9,502 bases of DNA from Acidimicrobiia bacterium. GTDB taxonomy: Bacteria; Actinomycetota; Acidimicrobiia; IMCC26256; JACDBD01. A program made the translations under genes and the position numbers. The stretch spans positions 1-9,502 of the forward strand of contig JAPSGP010000085.1 in NCBI GenBank assembly GCA_031177445.1, read 5' to 3'. The notes under the pieces are model-generated. The model saw only the letters and a program-made list of their open reading frames with translations. It made no database searches and was not told the origin of the DNA. Below are positions 1-6,117 of the stretch, piece by piece; the first letter of the stretch is position 1, and each line of letters begins with the position of its first letter.

Positions 1-902
1 GCTTCACGCCCCGCATGATCGGCAAGCTCGAGCAACACATCCGCGACATCGCCGCCGAGATCGTCGATCGCATCTCGGCCCGTGGAGAGTGCGACTTCGT
101 CGTCGACGTGGCCGCCGAGCTCCCGCTGCAGGTGATCGCGGAGATGATGGGCGTCCCGCAGGGGGATCGCCACAAGATCTTCGAGTGGAGCAACCGCATG
201 ATCGGGTCCGAGGATCCCGAATACTCGGTCACGCGTGAAGACGCGATCGGGGCCGCGACCGAGATGTTCCTCTACTCGGCCGAGCTCGCCGCCGACAAGC
301 GCGCCCATCCGGAGGACGACATCATCACCGCGCTGCTCCAGGCCGAGGTCGACGGCGAGACGCTCACCGACACCGAGTTCAACCTCTTCTTCCAGTTGCT
401 CTCGGTCGCCGGCAACGAGACGACCCGCAACCTGATCTCCCACGGGATGCACTTCCTCATCGAGCACCCCGACCAGCGGGCGAAGCTGATCGCCGACCGC
501 TCGCTGCTCCCGAGCGCGATCGAGGAGATGCTGCGGTACGCGTCACCGGTCATGTACATGCGCCGCACTGCGACGTCCGCTTTCGAGCTGCGGGGCCAGA
601 CGATCCGCGAGGGCGACAAGATCGCCCTCTGGTACATCGCCGCCAACCGCGACGAGGACGTCTTCGACGCGCCGCACCGGTTCGACATCACCCGCTCACC
701 GAACGAGTACGTCGCCTTTGGCGGCGGGGGGCCGCACTTCTGCCTCGGGGCCAACCTCGCCAAGCTCGAGATCCGGGTGATGTTCGACGAGATCCTCGAC
801 CGGCTGCCCGACGTCGAGCTGGCAGGACCGGTGCAGCGGCTGCGCTCGAACTTCATCAACGGCATCAAGCACATGCCGGTGCAGTTCCCGCCGGCGGCCT
901 GA
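1..902 (+). CDS. Cytochrome P450, CYP124/CYP125-like, 5' end outside the window
   Basis: This is the C-terminal part of a haem-thiolate monooxygenase. The reading frame is already open at base 3, giving F-T-P-R before the first Met at 15, so the gene starts upstream; roughly the first 110 residues of a usual 400-420 are missing. Counting from the Met at 15, the I-helix oxygen-activation motif AGNETT is at 132-137, the K-helix ExxR is E171-MLR, the meander HRFD is near 221, and the haem loop FGGGGPHFCLG carries the ligand Cys243 (codon 741-743). The C-terminus (LRSNFINGIKHMPVQF) and the NRDEDVF and FGGGGPHFCLGANLAK segments resemble, from memory, mycobacterial CYP124 and CYP125, which oxidise the terminal methyl of cholesterol or branched lipids. 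Substrate is inferred only. The FadE gene starts 26 bases after its stop, so the two are probably co-transcribed. The P450 call is very sure, the subfamily moderately so. Confidence 0.93.
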   Translation, partial: FTPRMIGKLEQHIRDIAAEIVDRISARGECDFVVDVAAELPLQVIAEMMGVPQGDRHKIFEWSNRMIGSEDPEYSVTREDAIGAATEMFLYSAELAADKRAHPEDDIITALLQAEVDGETLTDTEFNLFFQLLSVAGNETTRNLISHGMHFLIEHPDQRAKLIADRSLLPSAIEEMLRYASPVMYMRRTATSAFELRGQTIREGDKIALWYIAANRDEDVFDAPHRFDITRSPNEYVAFGGGGPHFCLGANLAKLEIRVMFDEILDRLPDVELAGPVQRLRSNFINGIKHMPVQFPPAA

Positions 903-928
903 CCGGTCACGGATCAGAAACGAGGGCC

Positions 929-2104
929 ATGCGACTCGAGCTCACGTCGGAGCAGCAGGCACTGCGCAAGCAGCTGCGCGCGTACTTCGAGGGGATGATG
1001 ACCCCCGAGGTCGAGGACGAGATGTCCCGCCACGAGATGGGCGGGCCGTTGAGCAAGCGGCTCGCCCGGCAGATGGGCGCGGATGGCTGGCTCGGGATCG
1101 GGTGGCCCAAGGAGTACGGCGGCAAGGACCGGTCGCCGCTCGAGCAGCTGATCTTCTTCGACGAAGCGGCGCGAGCGGGCGCGCCGGTGCCGCTGCTCAC
1201 GATCAACACCGTCGGACCGACGATCATGCGCTTCGGCACCGACGAGCAACGGCAGCGGTTCCTGCCCGGGATCCTGAGCGGTGACCTCGCGTTCGCCATC
1301 GGCTACACCGAGCCTGGGTCCGGGACCGACCTCGCTTCCCTGCGGACGCGTGCGGTACGCGACGGCGACGAGTACGTCATCAACGGGCAGAAGGTCTTCA
1401 CCAGCCTCGCCGACCAGTCCGACTACGTCTGGCTGGCGGTCCGCACCGACACCGAGGTCCCGAAGCACAAGGGCCTCTCGATCATCATCGTGCCGACCTC
1501 TGCGCCGGGCTTCTCGCTGAGCCCGATCCGCATCGTCGGCGGCGGCCGCACCAACGCGACCTTCTACGACAACGTGCGAGTCCCGGTCGCCAACCGGGTC
1601 GGCGGCGAGAACGAGGGCTGGAAGCTCATGACGACCCAGCTCAACCACGAGCGGGTCGCGCTGTGCAACGCCGGCACCGTGTACCGCCACCTCGAGAACG
1701 TTCGCCGATGGGCGAGCGAGACGACGTTGGCCGACGGCCGTCGCGTGATCGACCTGGAGTGGGTGCGCATCAACCTGGCGCGGGTAGCGGCGCGCACCGA
1801 GTTCCTGCGGCTCATGAACTGGAAGGTCGCGTGGGCGCTGTCGAACGAAGGGCTCGGCCCCGGCGACGCCTCCACCACCAAGGTGTTCGGCACCGAGCTG
1901 TTCTGCGAGGCCTACCGCCTGCTCCTCGATGTCATGGGCCAAGCGGGCTACCTGAAGCGTGGAACTCCGGGCGCGCTCCTGCAAGGCCGGCTCGAGCGCT
2001 CGTACTCGGGCACGCTGATCCTCACCTTCGGCGGTGGCACCAACGAGGTCCAGCGCGACATCATCGCCATGACCGCGCTCGGCATGCCCCGCGCGCCGCG
2101 ATAG
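929..2104 (+). CDS. Acyl-CoA dehydrogenase, FadE26 (ChsE4)-like
   Basis: A 391-residue FAD-dependent acyl-CoA dehydrogenase, full length for the family. It would introduce the alpha,beta double bond in an acyl-CoA, passing electrons to an electron transfer flavoprotein. Visible signatures are GWPKEYGG (about 58-65), the FAD/substrate loop YTEPGSGTD (126-134), the likely catalytic Glu241 in LNHERVAL, and the C-terminal FGGGTNEVQRDII (367-379). The N-terminal MRLELTSEQQALRKQLRAYF and the run LIFFDEAARAGAPVPLLTIN match remembered M. tuberculosis FadE26 closely; that protein (ChsE4) pairs with FadE27 (ChsE5) in cholesterol side-chain beta-oxidation. The start at 929 fits the family N-terminus; a GAGGG at 922-926 sits only two bases before it. 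It follows a CYP124/125-like P450, supporting steroid or branched-chain lipid catabolism. No partner subunit gene lies in the window. The family is certain, the ChsE4 role inferred. Confidence 0.92.
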   Translation: MRLELTSEQQALRKQLRAYFEGMMTPEVEDEMSRHEMGGPLSKRLARQMGADGWLGIGWPKEYGGKDRSPLEQLIFFDEAARAGAPVPLLTINTVGPTIMRFGTDEQRQRFLPGILSGDLAFAIGYTEPGSGTDLASLRTRAVRDGDEYVINGQKVFTSLADQSDYVWLAVRTDTEVPKHKGLSIIIVPTSAPGFSLSPIRIVGGGRTNATFYDNVRVPVANRVGGENEGWKLMTTQLNHERVALCNAGTVYRHLENVRRWASETTLADGRRVIDLEWVRINLARVAARTEFLRLMNWKVAWALSNEGLGPGDASTTKVFGTELFCEAYRLLLDVMGQAGYLKRGTPGALLQGRLERSYSGTLILTFGGGTNEVQRDIIAMTALGMPRAPR

Positions 2105-2113
2105 CCCCGCCCA

Positions 2114-2163
2114 GGTTTTGGCGCCGCGATTGCGGGACTATTCCGCGATCGCAGCGCCAAACC
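2114..2163. terminator. Long hairpin between convergent genes, probable bidirectional terminator
   Basis: Bases 2117-2137 pair with 2141-2161 around a three-base CTA loop. The stem has about 20 pairs including two G-T wobbles, one C/A mismatch near the middle (2125/2153), and a GG/CC extension past a bulged T. It fills most of the 65-base gap between the fadE stop (2104) and the stop of the minus-strand aldo/keto reductase (2170), the expected place for a two-way terminator. Neither strand has a T-run after the stem, so this is not a classical intrinsic terminator; U-less hairpin termination is plausible in high-GC actinobacteria but is inferred here. Confidence 0.7.
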
Positions 2164-2169
2164 ACGCTC

Positions 2170-3201
2170 TTAGCGCGTGCGGCGGCGGTTGCGCTTGCTC
2201 AGCGCCGCCGGCTGCCAGGGATCGGCGCCGGAGATGCTCGTGCCGGGCGGGACGATCTCGTCGATGCGGTCGAGGACGTCGGGCTCGAGCCGCACATCGG
2301 CGCCGGCGAGCAGGTCGTCGAGTTGCTCCATCGTGCGCGGACCGATGATCGCCGACGTGACCGCCGGGTGCTCGAGCACGAACGCCATCGACAGGTGGGC
2401 CAGGCTGACGCCGGCGTCGGCGGCCACCTTCACCAGCTCCTCCACTGCGTCGAGCCGGCGCTCGTGGGTCTCGGCCTGGCGCGGGTCGTTGAACTGGGCT
2501 CCGAGCCGGCGGCCGACCCGGGAGTCGGCGGGAACATCCGCGCCCCGCCGGTAGCGACCGGCGAGGTACCCGCCCGCGAGCGGGCTCCACGGGATCACGC
2601 CGATGCCGTAGCGCTGGCAGGTCGGGAGCACGGCACGCTCGATCTCGCGGACGAGGATCGAGTACGGCGGCTGTTCGCAGACGAAGCGCTCGCGGTTGCG
2701 GCGCTGCGCGGTCCATTGCGCCTCGACGATGTACTCGGCCGGGAACGTCGAGTGGCCGAGGTACCGGACCTTGCCCTGGTGCACGAGATCGCTCAATGCC
2801 GCCAGCGTGTCGTCGATGTCGGTGTCCTCGTCGGGGCGGTGGATCTGATAGAGGTCGATCCACTCGGTGCCGAGCCGGCGCAGGCTGTTCTCGACCTCAC
2901 GCATGATCCAGCGGCGGGAACCGCCACGCATGTTCGGATCGTCACTCGCGGGTGCGAAGAACTTGGTCGCGAGGATGACGTCGTCGCGGCGCCCGGCCAG
3001 CGCCTTCCCGAGGATCTCCTCAGACTCACCGGCCGAGTACATGTCGGCGGTGTCGATGAAGTTGATCCCGCCGTCGAGCGCGCGGTGCACGATGCGCACG
3101 CAGTCGTCGTGGTCGGGGTTGCCGAACTTCCCGAACATCATCGCGCCGAGGCAGTGCTCGCTCACCCTGACGCCGGTCGTGCCCAGTACTCGTGTACGCA
3201 T
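2170..3201 (-). CDS. Aldo/keto reductase
   Basis: A 343-residue NADPH-dependent oxidoreductase of the aldo/keto reductase superfamily, a cytosolic (beta/alpha)8 barrel that reduces aldehydes or ketones. The catalytic tetrad is visible: Asp50 and Tyr55 in DTADMY, Lys80 in LATKF, and His121 in YQIHRPD. The cofactor-phosphate region is IIGPRTMEQL near 285-294. The N-terminus MRTRVLGTTGVRVS is typical, so the ATG at 3201 is preferred; a GTG nine bases further upstream (3210) would add three residues. Neither has a clear Shine-Dalgarno sequence. The tail is strongly basic (SKRNRRRTR), an unremarkable soluble extension. It is convergent with the P450-FadE unit and divergent from the NnaR-like regulator, so it is probably transcribed alone. 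Sequence gives no hint of the substrate, and a link with either neighbouring pathway is not supported. Confidence 0.92.
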   Translation of the reverse strand: MRTRVLGTTGVRVSEHCLGAMMFGKFGNPDHDDCVRIVHRALDGGINFIDTADMYSAGESEEILGKALAGRRDDVILATKFFAPASDDPNMRGGSRRWIMREVENSLRRLGTEWIDLYQIHRPDEDTDIDDTLAALSDLVHQGKVRYLGHSTFPAEYIVEAQWTAQRRNRERFVCEQPPYSILVREIERAVLPTCQRYGIGVIPWSPLAGGYLAGRYRRGADVPADSRVGRRLGAQFNDPRQAETHERRLDAVEELVKVAADAGVSLAHLSMAFVLEHPAVTSAIIGPRTMEQLDDLLAGADVRLEPDVLDRIDEIVPPGTSISGADPWQPAALSKRNRRRTR

Positions 3202-3318
3202 GCGCTGCACACTACGCGGCCGCCGGACGCCGCCCGCCAGCTAAGCGTCAGGTAGCCGTCGCGCGGAAGTCACGCCCTGCGTGAGGCACCGGCAACGCGG
3301 AACGGGTATCCAGAAGGC
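3202..3318. promoter_or_regulatory. Divergent control region between the aldo/keto reductase and the NnaR-like gene
   Basis: This non-coding gap separates the minus-strand reductase start from the start of coding character of the regulator. It should contain both promoters. I see no convincing -10/-35 pair. The one clear element is the palindrome at 3270-3284, listed separately. A purine-rich AGAAGG (3312-3317) lies just before the suspected regulator N-terminus. Confidence 0.5.
3270..3284. promoter_or_regulatory. Perfect palindrome TCACGC-CCT-GCGTGA, candidate operator
   Basis: Two perfect 6-base arms surround a 3-base spacer, about 35 bases before the likely N-terminus of the NnaR-like protein. 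Size and position suit a dimeric regulator, possibly autoregulation. It does not fit the GlnR box pattern (AC-n9-AC). A looser TCAC-n6-GTGA occurs in the nrtA/nirA control region at 7399-7412, hinting at a shared site. Binding is inferred only. Confidence 0.4.
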
Positions 3319-3390
3319 ATCGACTCGCGTCCCCTCGAGGGCTTTCGCATCGGCGTCACAGCTGACCGCCGCGCCGAGGAACAGTCGGAG
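3319..3390 (+). other. In-frame N-terminal extension of the NnaR-like gene lacking a canonical start
   Basis: Reading upstream from the first ATG of the regulator (3391) in the same frame gives I-D-S-R-P-L-E-G-F-R-I-G-V-T-A-D-R-R-A-E-E-Q-S-E, the typical first beta strand and helix of HemD-like domains. The frame stays open back to a TAG at 3253, but no ATG, GTG or TTG lies between. The best candidates are an ATC at 3319, which would give an N-terminus of family-typical length, or a CTG at 3277. A GTG at 3281 is in another frame. Either a rare start codon, a point or indel error, or a real N-terminal loss would explain it. Confidence 0.6.
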
Positions 3391-4443
3391 ATGCTCCGGC
3401 GCCGCGGCGCGCGGGTGCTGCTCGGCCCGACGATCCGCACGCTTCCGTTGGGCCCCGACGAGGGCATTCGCCCGGCCACGGAATCGCTCATCGCCACGCC
3501 GCCCGACGTCCTCGTGGCCAACACCGGGATCGGCGTTCGCTCCTGGTTTGCCGCTGCCGAGAGCTGGGGCATCGGAGACGCGCTGGCGGACGCGCTGGCT
3601 GGGGCGCAGATCTTCGCCCGCGGGCCCAAGGCGGCCGGCGCGGTGCTCACGGCGGGGCTGCCCGTCGCCTGGCGAGCACCGTCGGAGACCCTGGCCGAGC
3701 TGGTGGACGAGCTCCTGCGCGGATCGGTCGCCGGCCGGCGGATCGCACTCCAGCTCGACGGCAACACCGAGCAGCGCGAGGCCGCCCGCCTGCGATCGTC
3801 CGGCGCCGTCGTGGTCGAGCTGCCCGTCTACCAGTGGACGCTTCCCGAAGACGAGCGGCCGGGGCTGCGACTGGTCCAGGCCACGTGTGCACGACAGCTC
3901 GACGCGGTGACGTTCACCAGCGCGGCCGCGGTGGACAACCTGTTCGTGCTCGCCCATGAGCACGACCTGGAGCCGCCGTTGCGAGACGCGTTCGGTGGCC
4001 CGGTGATCGCGATGTGTGTCGGGCCGGTGTGCGGCCAGGCGGCGGCGCGCTACGGCGTGCACGGCGTCGAGCCAAAACGCGCCCGGCTCGGCTCGATGGT
4101 GCACACGCTCACCGAGCAGCTCGCGGCCAGATGCCAGCGCCTCCGGTTGGCGGGCACCTCGGTGACGGTGCAGGGCGCGCTGGTTGCCGTCGACGGACGA
4201 CGCACCATGCTCACCGACCGTGAGCGCGCGGTGCTCCACGTCCTCGTTCGGGTTCCCGGAGCGGTGATCTCACGACGCGAGCTGTTGCGGGTGGTGTGGA
4301 ACGACACCTCGGCCGACGCACACGCGCTCGAGGTCACCGTGGCCCGGCTCCGCAAGCGACTTGGATCTGCCGGCTCGGCGCTCCAGACCGTCGTCCGCCG
4401 CGGCTACCGGCTCGACGGCGTCCGGGAGAGCTCGACTAGTTGA
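3391..4443 (+). CDS. nnaR: NnaR-like transcriptional regulator: HemD-type domain fused to a winged helix
   Basis: From the only canonical start this is 350 residues, but its true N-terminus probably lies about 24 codons upstream. Residues 1 to about 245 are a uroporphyrinogen-III synthase-like domain: VANTGIGVRSW at 42-52, ELPVYQWTLPEDE at 143-155 and the hallmark DAVTFTSAAAVDNL at 171-184. Residues about 258-344 are an OmpR-type winged helix, with LTDRERAVLHVL, VISRRELLRVVW, the recognition-helix region ALEVTVARLRKRLG, and the wing VVRRGYRLDG. This two-domain architecture is that of actinobacterial NnaR, a GlnR-linked activator of nitrate/nitrite assimilation in Streptomyces and Mycobacterium. 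The adjoining nrt and nir genes fit that role. It is unlikely to be the housekeeping HemD, which lacks a DNA-binding domain; whether it keeps enzymatic activity or binds a tetrapyrrole cannot be told. Its stop overlaps the convergent nrtD stop by 8 bases. Confidence 0.85.
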   Translation: MLRRRGARVLLGPTIRTLPLGPDEGIRPATESLIATPPDVLVANTGIGVRSWFAAAESWGIGDALADALAGAQIFARGPKAAGAVLTAGLPVAWRAPSETLAELVDELLRGSVAGRRIALQLDGNTEQREAARLRSSGAVVVELPVYQWTLPEDERPGLRLVQATCARQLDAVTFTSAAAVDNLFVLAHEHDLEPPLRDAFGGPVIAMCVGPVCGQAAARYGVHGVEPKRARLGSMVHTLTEQLAARCQRLRLAGTSVTVQGALVAVDGRRTMLTDRERAVLHVLVRVPGAVISRRELLRVVWNDTSADAHALEVTVARLRKRLGSAGSALQTVVRRGYRLDGVRESSTS

Positions 4444-5224
4444 ACGAGACGTCTTCGGCGGCGAGAAGCTGCATCAGCTGGTCGTAGACATGGTGGTAGC
4501 CGGGCTCGTCGATCAGCTCGGCCCGGTTGCGCGGTCGGGCCAGCGGCACCGGGATCTCCTCCACGATCGAGGGACCGGGCGGGCCGCCCATCACGACGAT
4601 GCGGTCGGCGAGGTAGATCGCCTCTTCGATCCCGTGCGTCACCATCAGGACGGTCTCGGTGCTCGATTCGCTCTGCCACAGCTCGAGCAGCTCGAGTTGG
4701 AGTCGGGCCCGCGTGAGCGCGTCGAGGGCGCCGAACGGCTCGTCGAGCAGCAGGATGCGCGGCTCCACCGCGAACGCGCGCGCCACCGCGGTGCGCTGTT
4801 GCATTCCGCCCGACACCTCGTGCGGCCGCTTGTCGCGGTGCTCCCACAGCCCGACCGCGGTGAGATAGCGCTCGGCGAGCTCGTCGTTCCGCCGGCGTCG
4901 CTGCGGGTGCGCCGCCCTCGCCGCCTCCCGCACGTTGGCCAGCAGGCTGAGCCGCGGCAGCAGGGAGTAGTTCTGGAACACGACGGCCCGATCGGGTCCC
5001 GGCCCGTCGACCATCTCGCCGTCGAGCACCACCGCGCCGCCGTCCGGCTCGAGCAGCCCGGCGACGACGTTGAGCAGCGTCGACTTCCCACACCCCGAGT
5101 GCCCGATGAGCGACACGAACTCACCCGAGCCCACGGTCAACTCGACGTCGCGCAGCACCTCTTGAGTCGGTGCCCCCCGCCGCCCGTCGAAGCGCTTCGT
5201 GATCGTGCGTAGTTGCAAGGTCAT
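4436..5224 (-). CDS. nrtD: Nitrate/nitrite ABC transporter ATP-binding protein
   Basis: A 262-residue single-domain ABC ATPase that would power uptake from the cytoplasmic face of the membrane. All motifs are intact: Walker A GHSGCGKST (41-49), Q-loop Gln84 (VFQNYSLLP), signature SGGMQ (138-142), Walker B ILLLDEP (157-163), D-loop region FGALD, and switch His197 (VTHGIEEA). It belongs to the NrtD/SsuB/TauB group; the assignment to nitrate rests on the companion NrtA-like binding protein and the nirA context. The ATG at 5224 overlaps the TGA of the permease gene (ATGA) and has a GGAGG six bases upstream, so the start is secure and translation is probably coupled. There is no sign of the NrtC-type ATPase with a fused binding domain seen in cyanobacteria. 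Its 3' end overlaps the regulator gene tail to tail. Confidence 0.9.
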   Translation of the reverse strand: MTLQLRTITKRFDGRRGAPTQEVLRDVELTVGSGEFVSLIGHSGCGKSTLLNVVAGLLEPDGGAVVLDGEMVDGPGPDRAVVFQNYSLLPRLSLLANVREAARAAHPQRRRRNDELAERYLTAVGLWEHRDKRPHEVSGGMQQRTAVARAFAVEPRILLLDEPFGALDALTRARLQLELLELWQSESSTETVLMVTHGIEEAIYLADRIVVMGGPPGPSIVEEIPVPLARPRNRAELIDEPGYHHVYDQLMQLLAAEDVSFN

Positions 5225-6117
5225 ACCGAACCTCCGGCTGCGTAGCGGCGATCGAGCCGGACGAAAACGCTGTCGAGGACGACGCCGACCAGCCCGATCA
5301 GGACGATGGCGGAGATCACGTTGCCGAGGTTGCCTCCGTTGTAGGAGTCCCAGACGAAGAAGCCGATGCCTGATCCTCCGGACAGCATCTCGACCGCGAC
5401 GATGACCATCCAGGCGACGCCCATCGACAGCCGCAGGCCCGTGATCGTCGACGGCACCGTGTGCGGCACGACGACGTGGCGCACGTAGGCGAGCCGCCCG
5501 AACTGGAAGACACGCGCGACGTTGCGCTGGTCGGCCGGGATCGAAGACGCCCCGGCGGCCGTGTTGATCACGATCGGCCAGAGCGCAGTGATGAAGATCA
5601 CGAACACGGCCGCCTGAGGTGAGTCCTTCAGCACGACGAGCCCGATCGGGAACCACGCCAGCGGCGACACCGGCCGCAGCAGCTGGATGACCGGGTTCGC
5701 GGCCTGCCACGCCCGCTTGCTCGTACCGATGAACAGCCCGAAGGGGACGCCGACGAGCACCGCGAGGCCGAAGCCGCGGAACACCCGACCAATCGACGTC
5801 AGGAGCTGGAGCCCGATCCCGCGGTCATTCGGTCCCGAGTCGTGGAACGGGCTCGAGACGAGGTCGGTGAAGGACTGCCAGGCTTCGATCGGCGTGGGCA
5901 GATCGGGCGACCGCCACGCCACCACCGTCCACAGCGCGACGAGACACGCCATCCCGAGGAGCGAAAAGAGCGCCGAGGTCACGAGCTCACGCGCCCGGCG
6001 AGCCGATCGACCCGGCGCGCGTTCTGGAGCCGGCGCGACCGGCGCGAGGACGGGCGGCGCGGGGAGCTGGTCCGCCGCCTGCCGGTCGACGAGCGATGCG
6101 GTCTGGGGAGGGGTCAT
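5221..6117 (-). CDS. nrtB: Nitrate/nitrite ABC transporter permease
   Basis: A 298-residue inner-membrane permease of the BPD_transp_1 family, forming the channel with the NrtD-like ATPase. Hydrophobic segments are at about 46-67, 112-132, 142-163, 169-188, 229-247 and 267-287, six as expected. The cytoplasmic coupling loop (EAA region) is at about 199-228, with VARVFQFG and VVVPHTVPSTITGLRLS. The first 45 residues are a Pro/Ala-rich cytoplasmic tail, longer than I would expect. The ATG at 6117 overlaps the nrtA stop by four bases (ATGA), and a strong AAGGAGGAG lies 11 bases upstream. The 3' TGA likewise overlaps the ATPase start, so nrtA-nrtB-nrtD form one tightly coupled operon. Sequence alone does not separate nitrate from taurine or sulfonate permeases; specificity comes from the binding protein. 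Confidence 0.9.
   Translation of the reverse strand: MTPPQTASLVDRQAADQLPAPPVLAPVAPAPERAPGRSARRARELVTSALFSLLGMACLVALWTVVAWRSPDLPTPIEAWQSFTDLVSSPFHDSGPNDRGIGLQLLTSIGRVFRGFGLAVLVGVPFGLFIGTSKRAWQAANPVIQLLRPVSPLAWFPIGLVVLKDSPQAAVFVIFITALWPIVINTAAGASSIPADQRNVARVFQFGRLAYVRHVVVPHTVPSTITGLRLSMGVAWMVIVAVEMLSGGSGIGFFVWDSYNGGNLGNVISAIVLIGLVGVVLDSVFVRLDRRYAAGGSV
5231..5235 (-). promoter_or_regulatory. Ribosome binding site of nrtD
   Basis: GGAGG on the minus strand, six bases before the ATG at 5224 and inside the end of the permease gene. It fixes the ATPase start and supports coupled translation. Confidence 0.75.

Noticed and set aside
914..1984. 356-codon open frame antisense to the acyl-CoA dehydrogenase gene
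   Set aside because: Composition is Arg/Val/Gly/Ala-rich with no family motifs, as expected from the reverse frame of a GC-rich gene; the plus strand encodes a clear full-length FadE.
1663..3255. 530-codon plus-strand open frame across fadE, the terminator and the aldo/keto reductase
   Set aside because: It runs out of frame through fadE and antisense to the reductase, crosses the hairpin, and has no recognisable domain.
3241..4239. 332-codon minus-strand frame opposite the NnaR-like gene
   Set aside because: His/Arg/Gly-rich mirror of a GC-rich coding frame; the plus strand has unmistakable HemD and winged-helix motifs.
3391..4443. Housekeeping uroporphyrinogen-III synthase HemD
   Set aside because: The fused OmpR-type winged helix and the nitrate-gene neighbourhood fit NnaR; no other haem biosynthesis genes are present.
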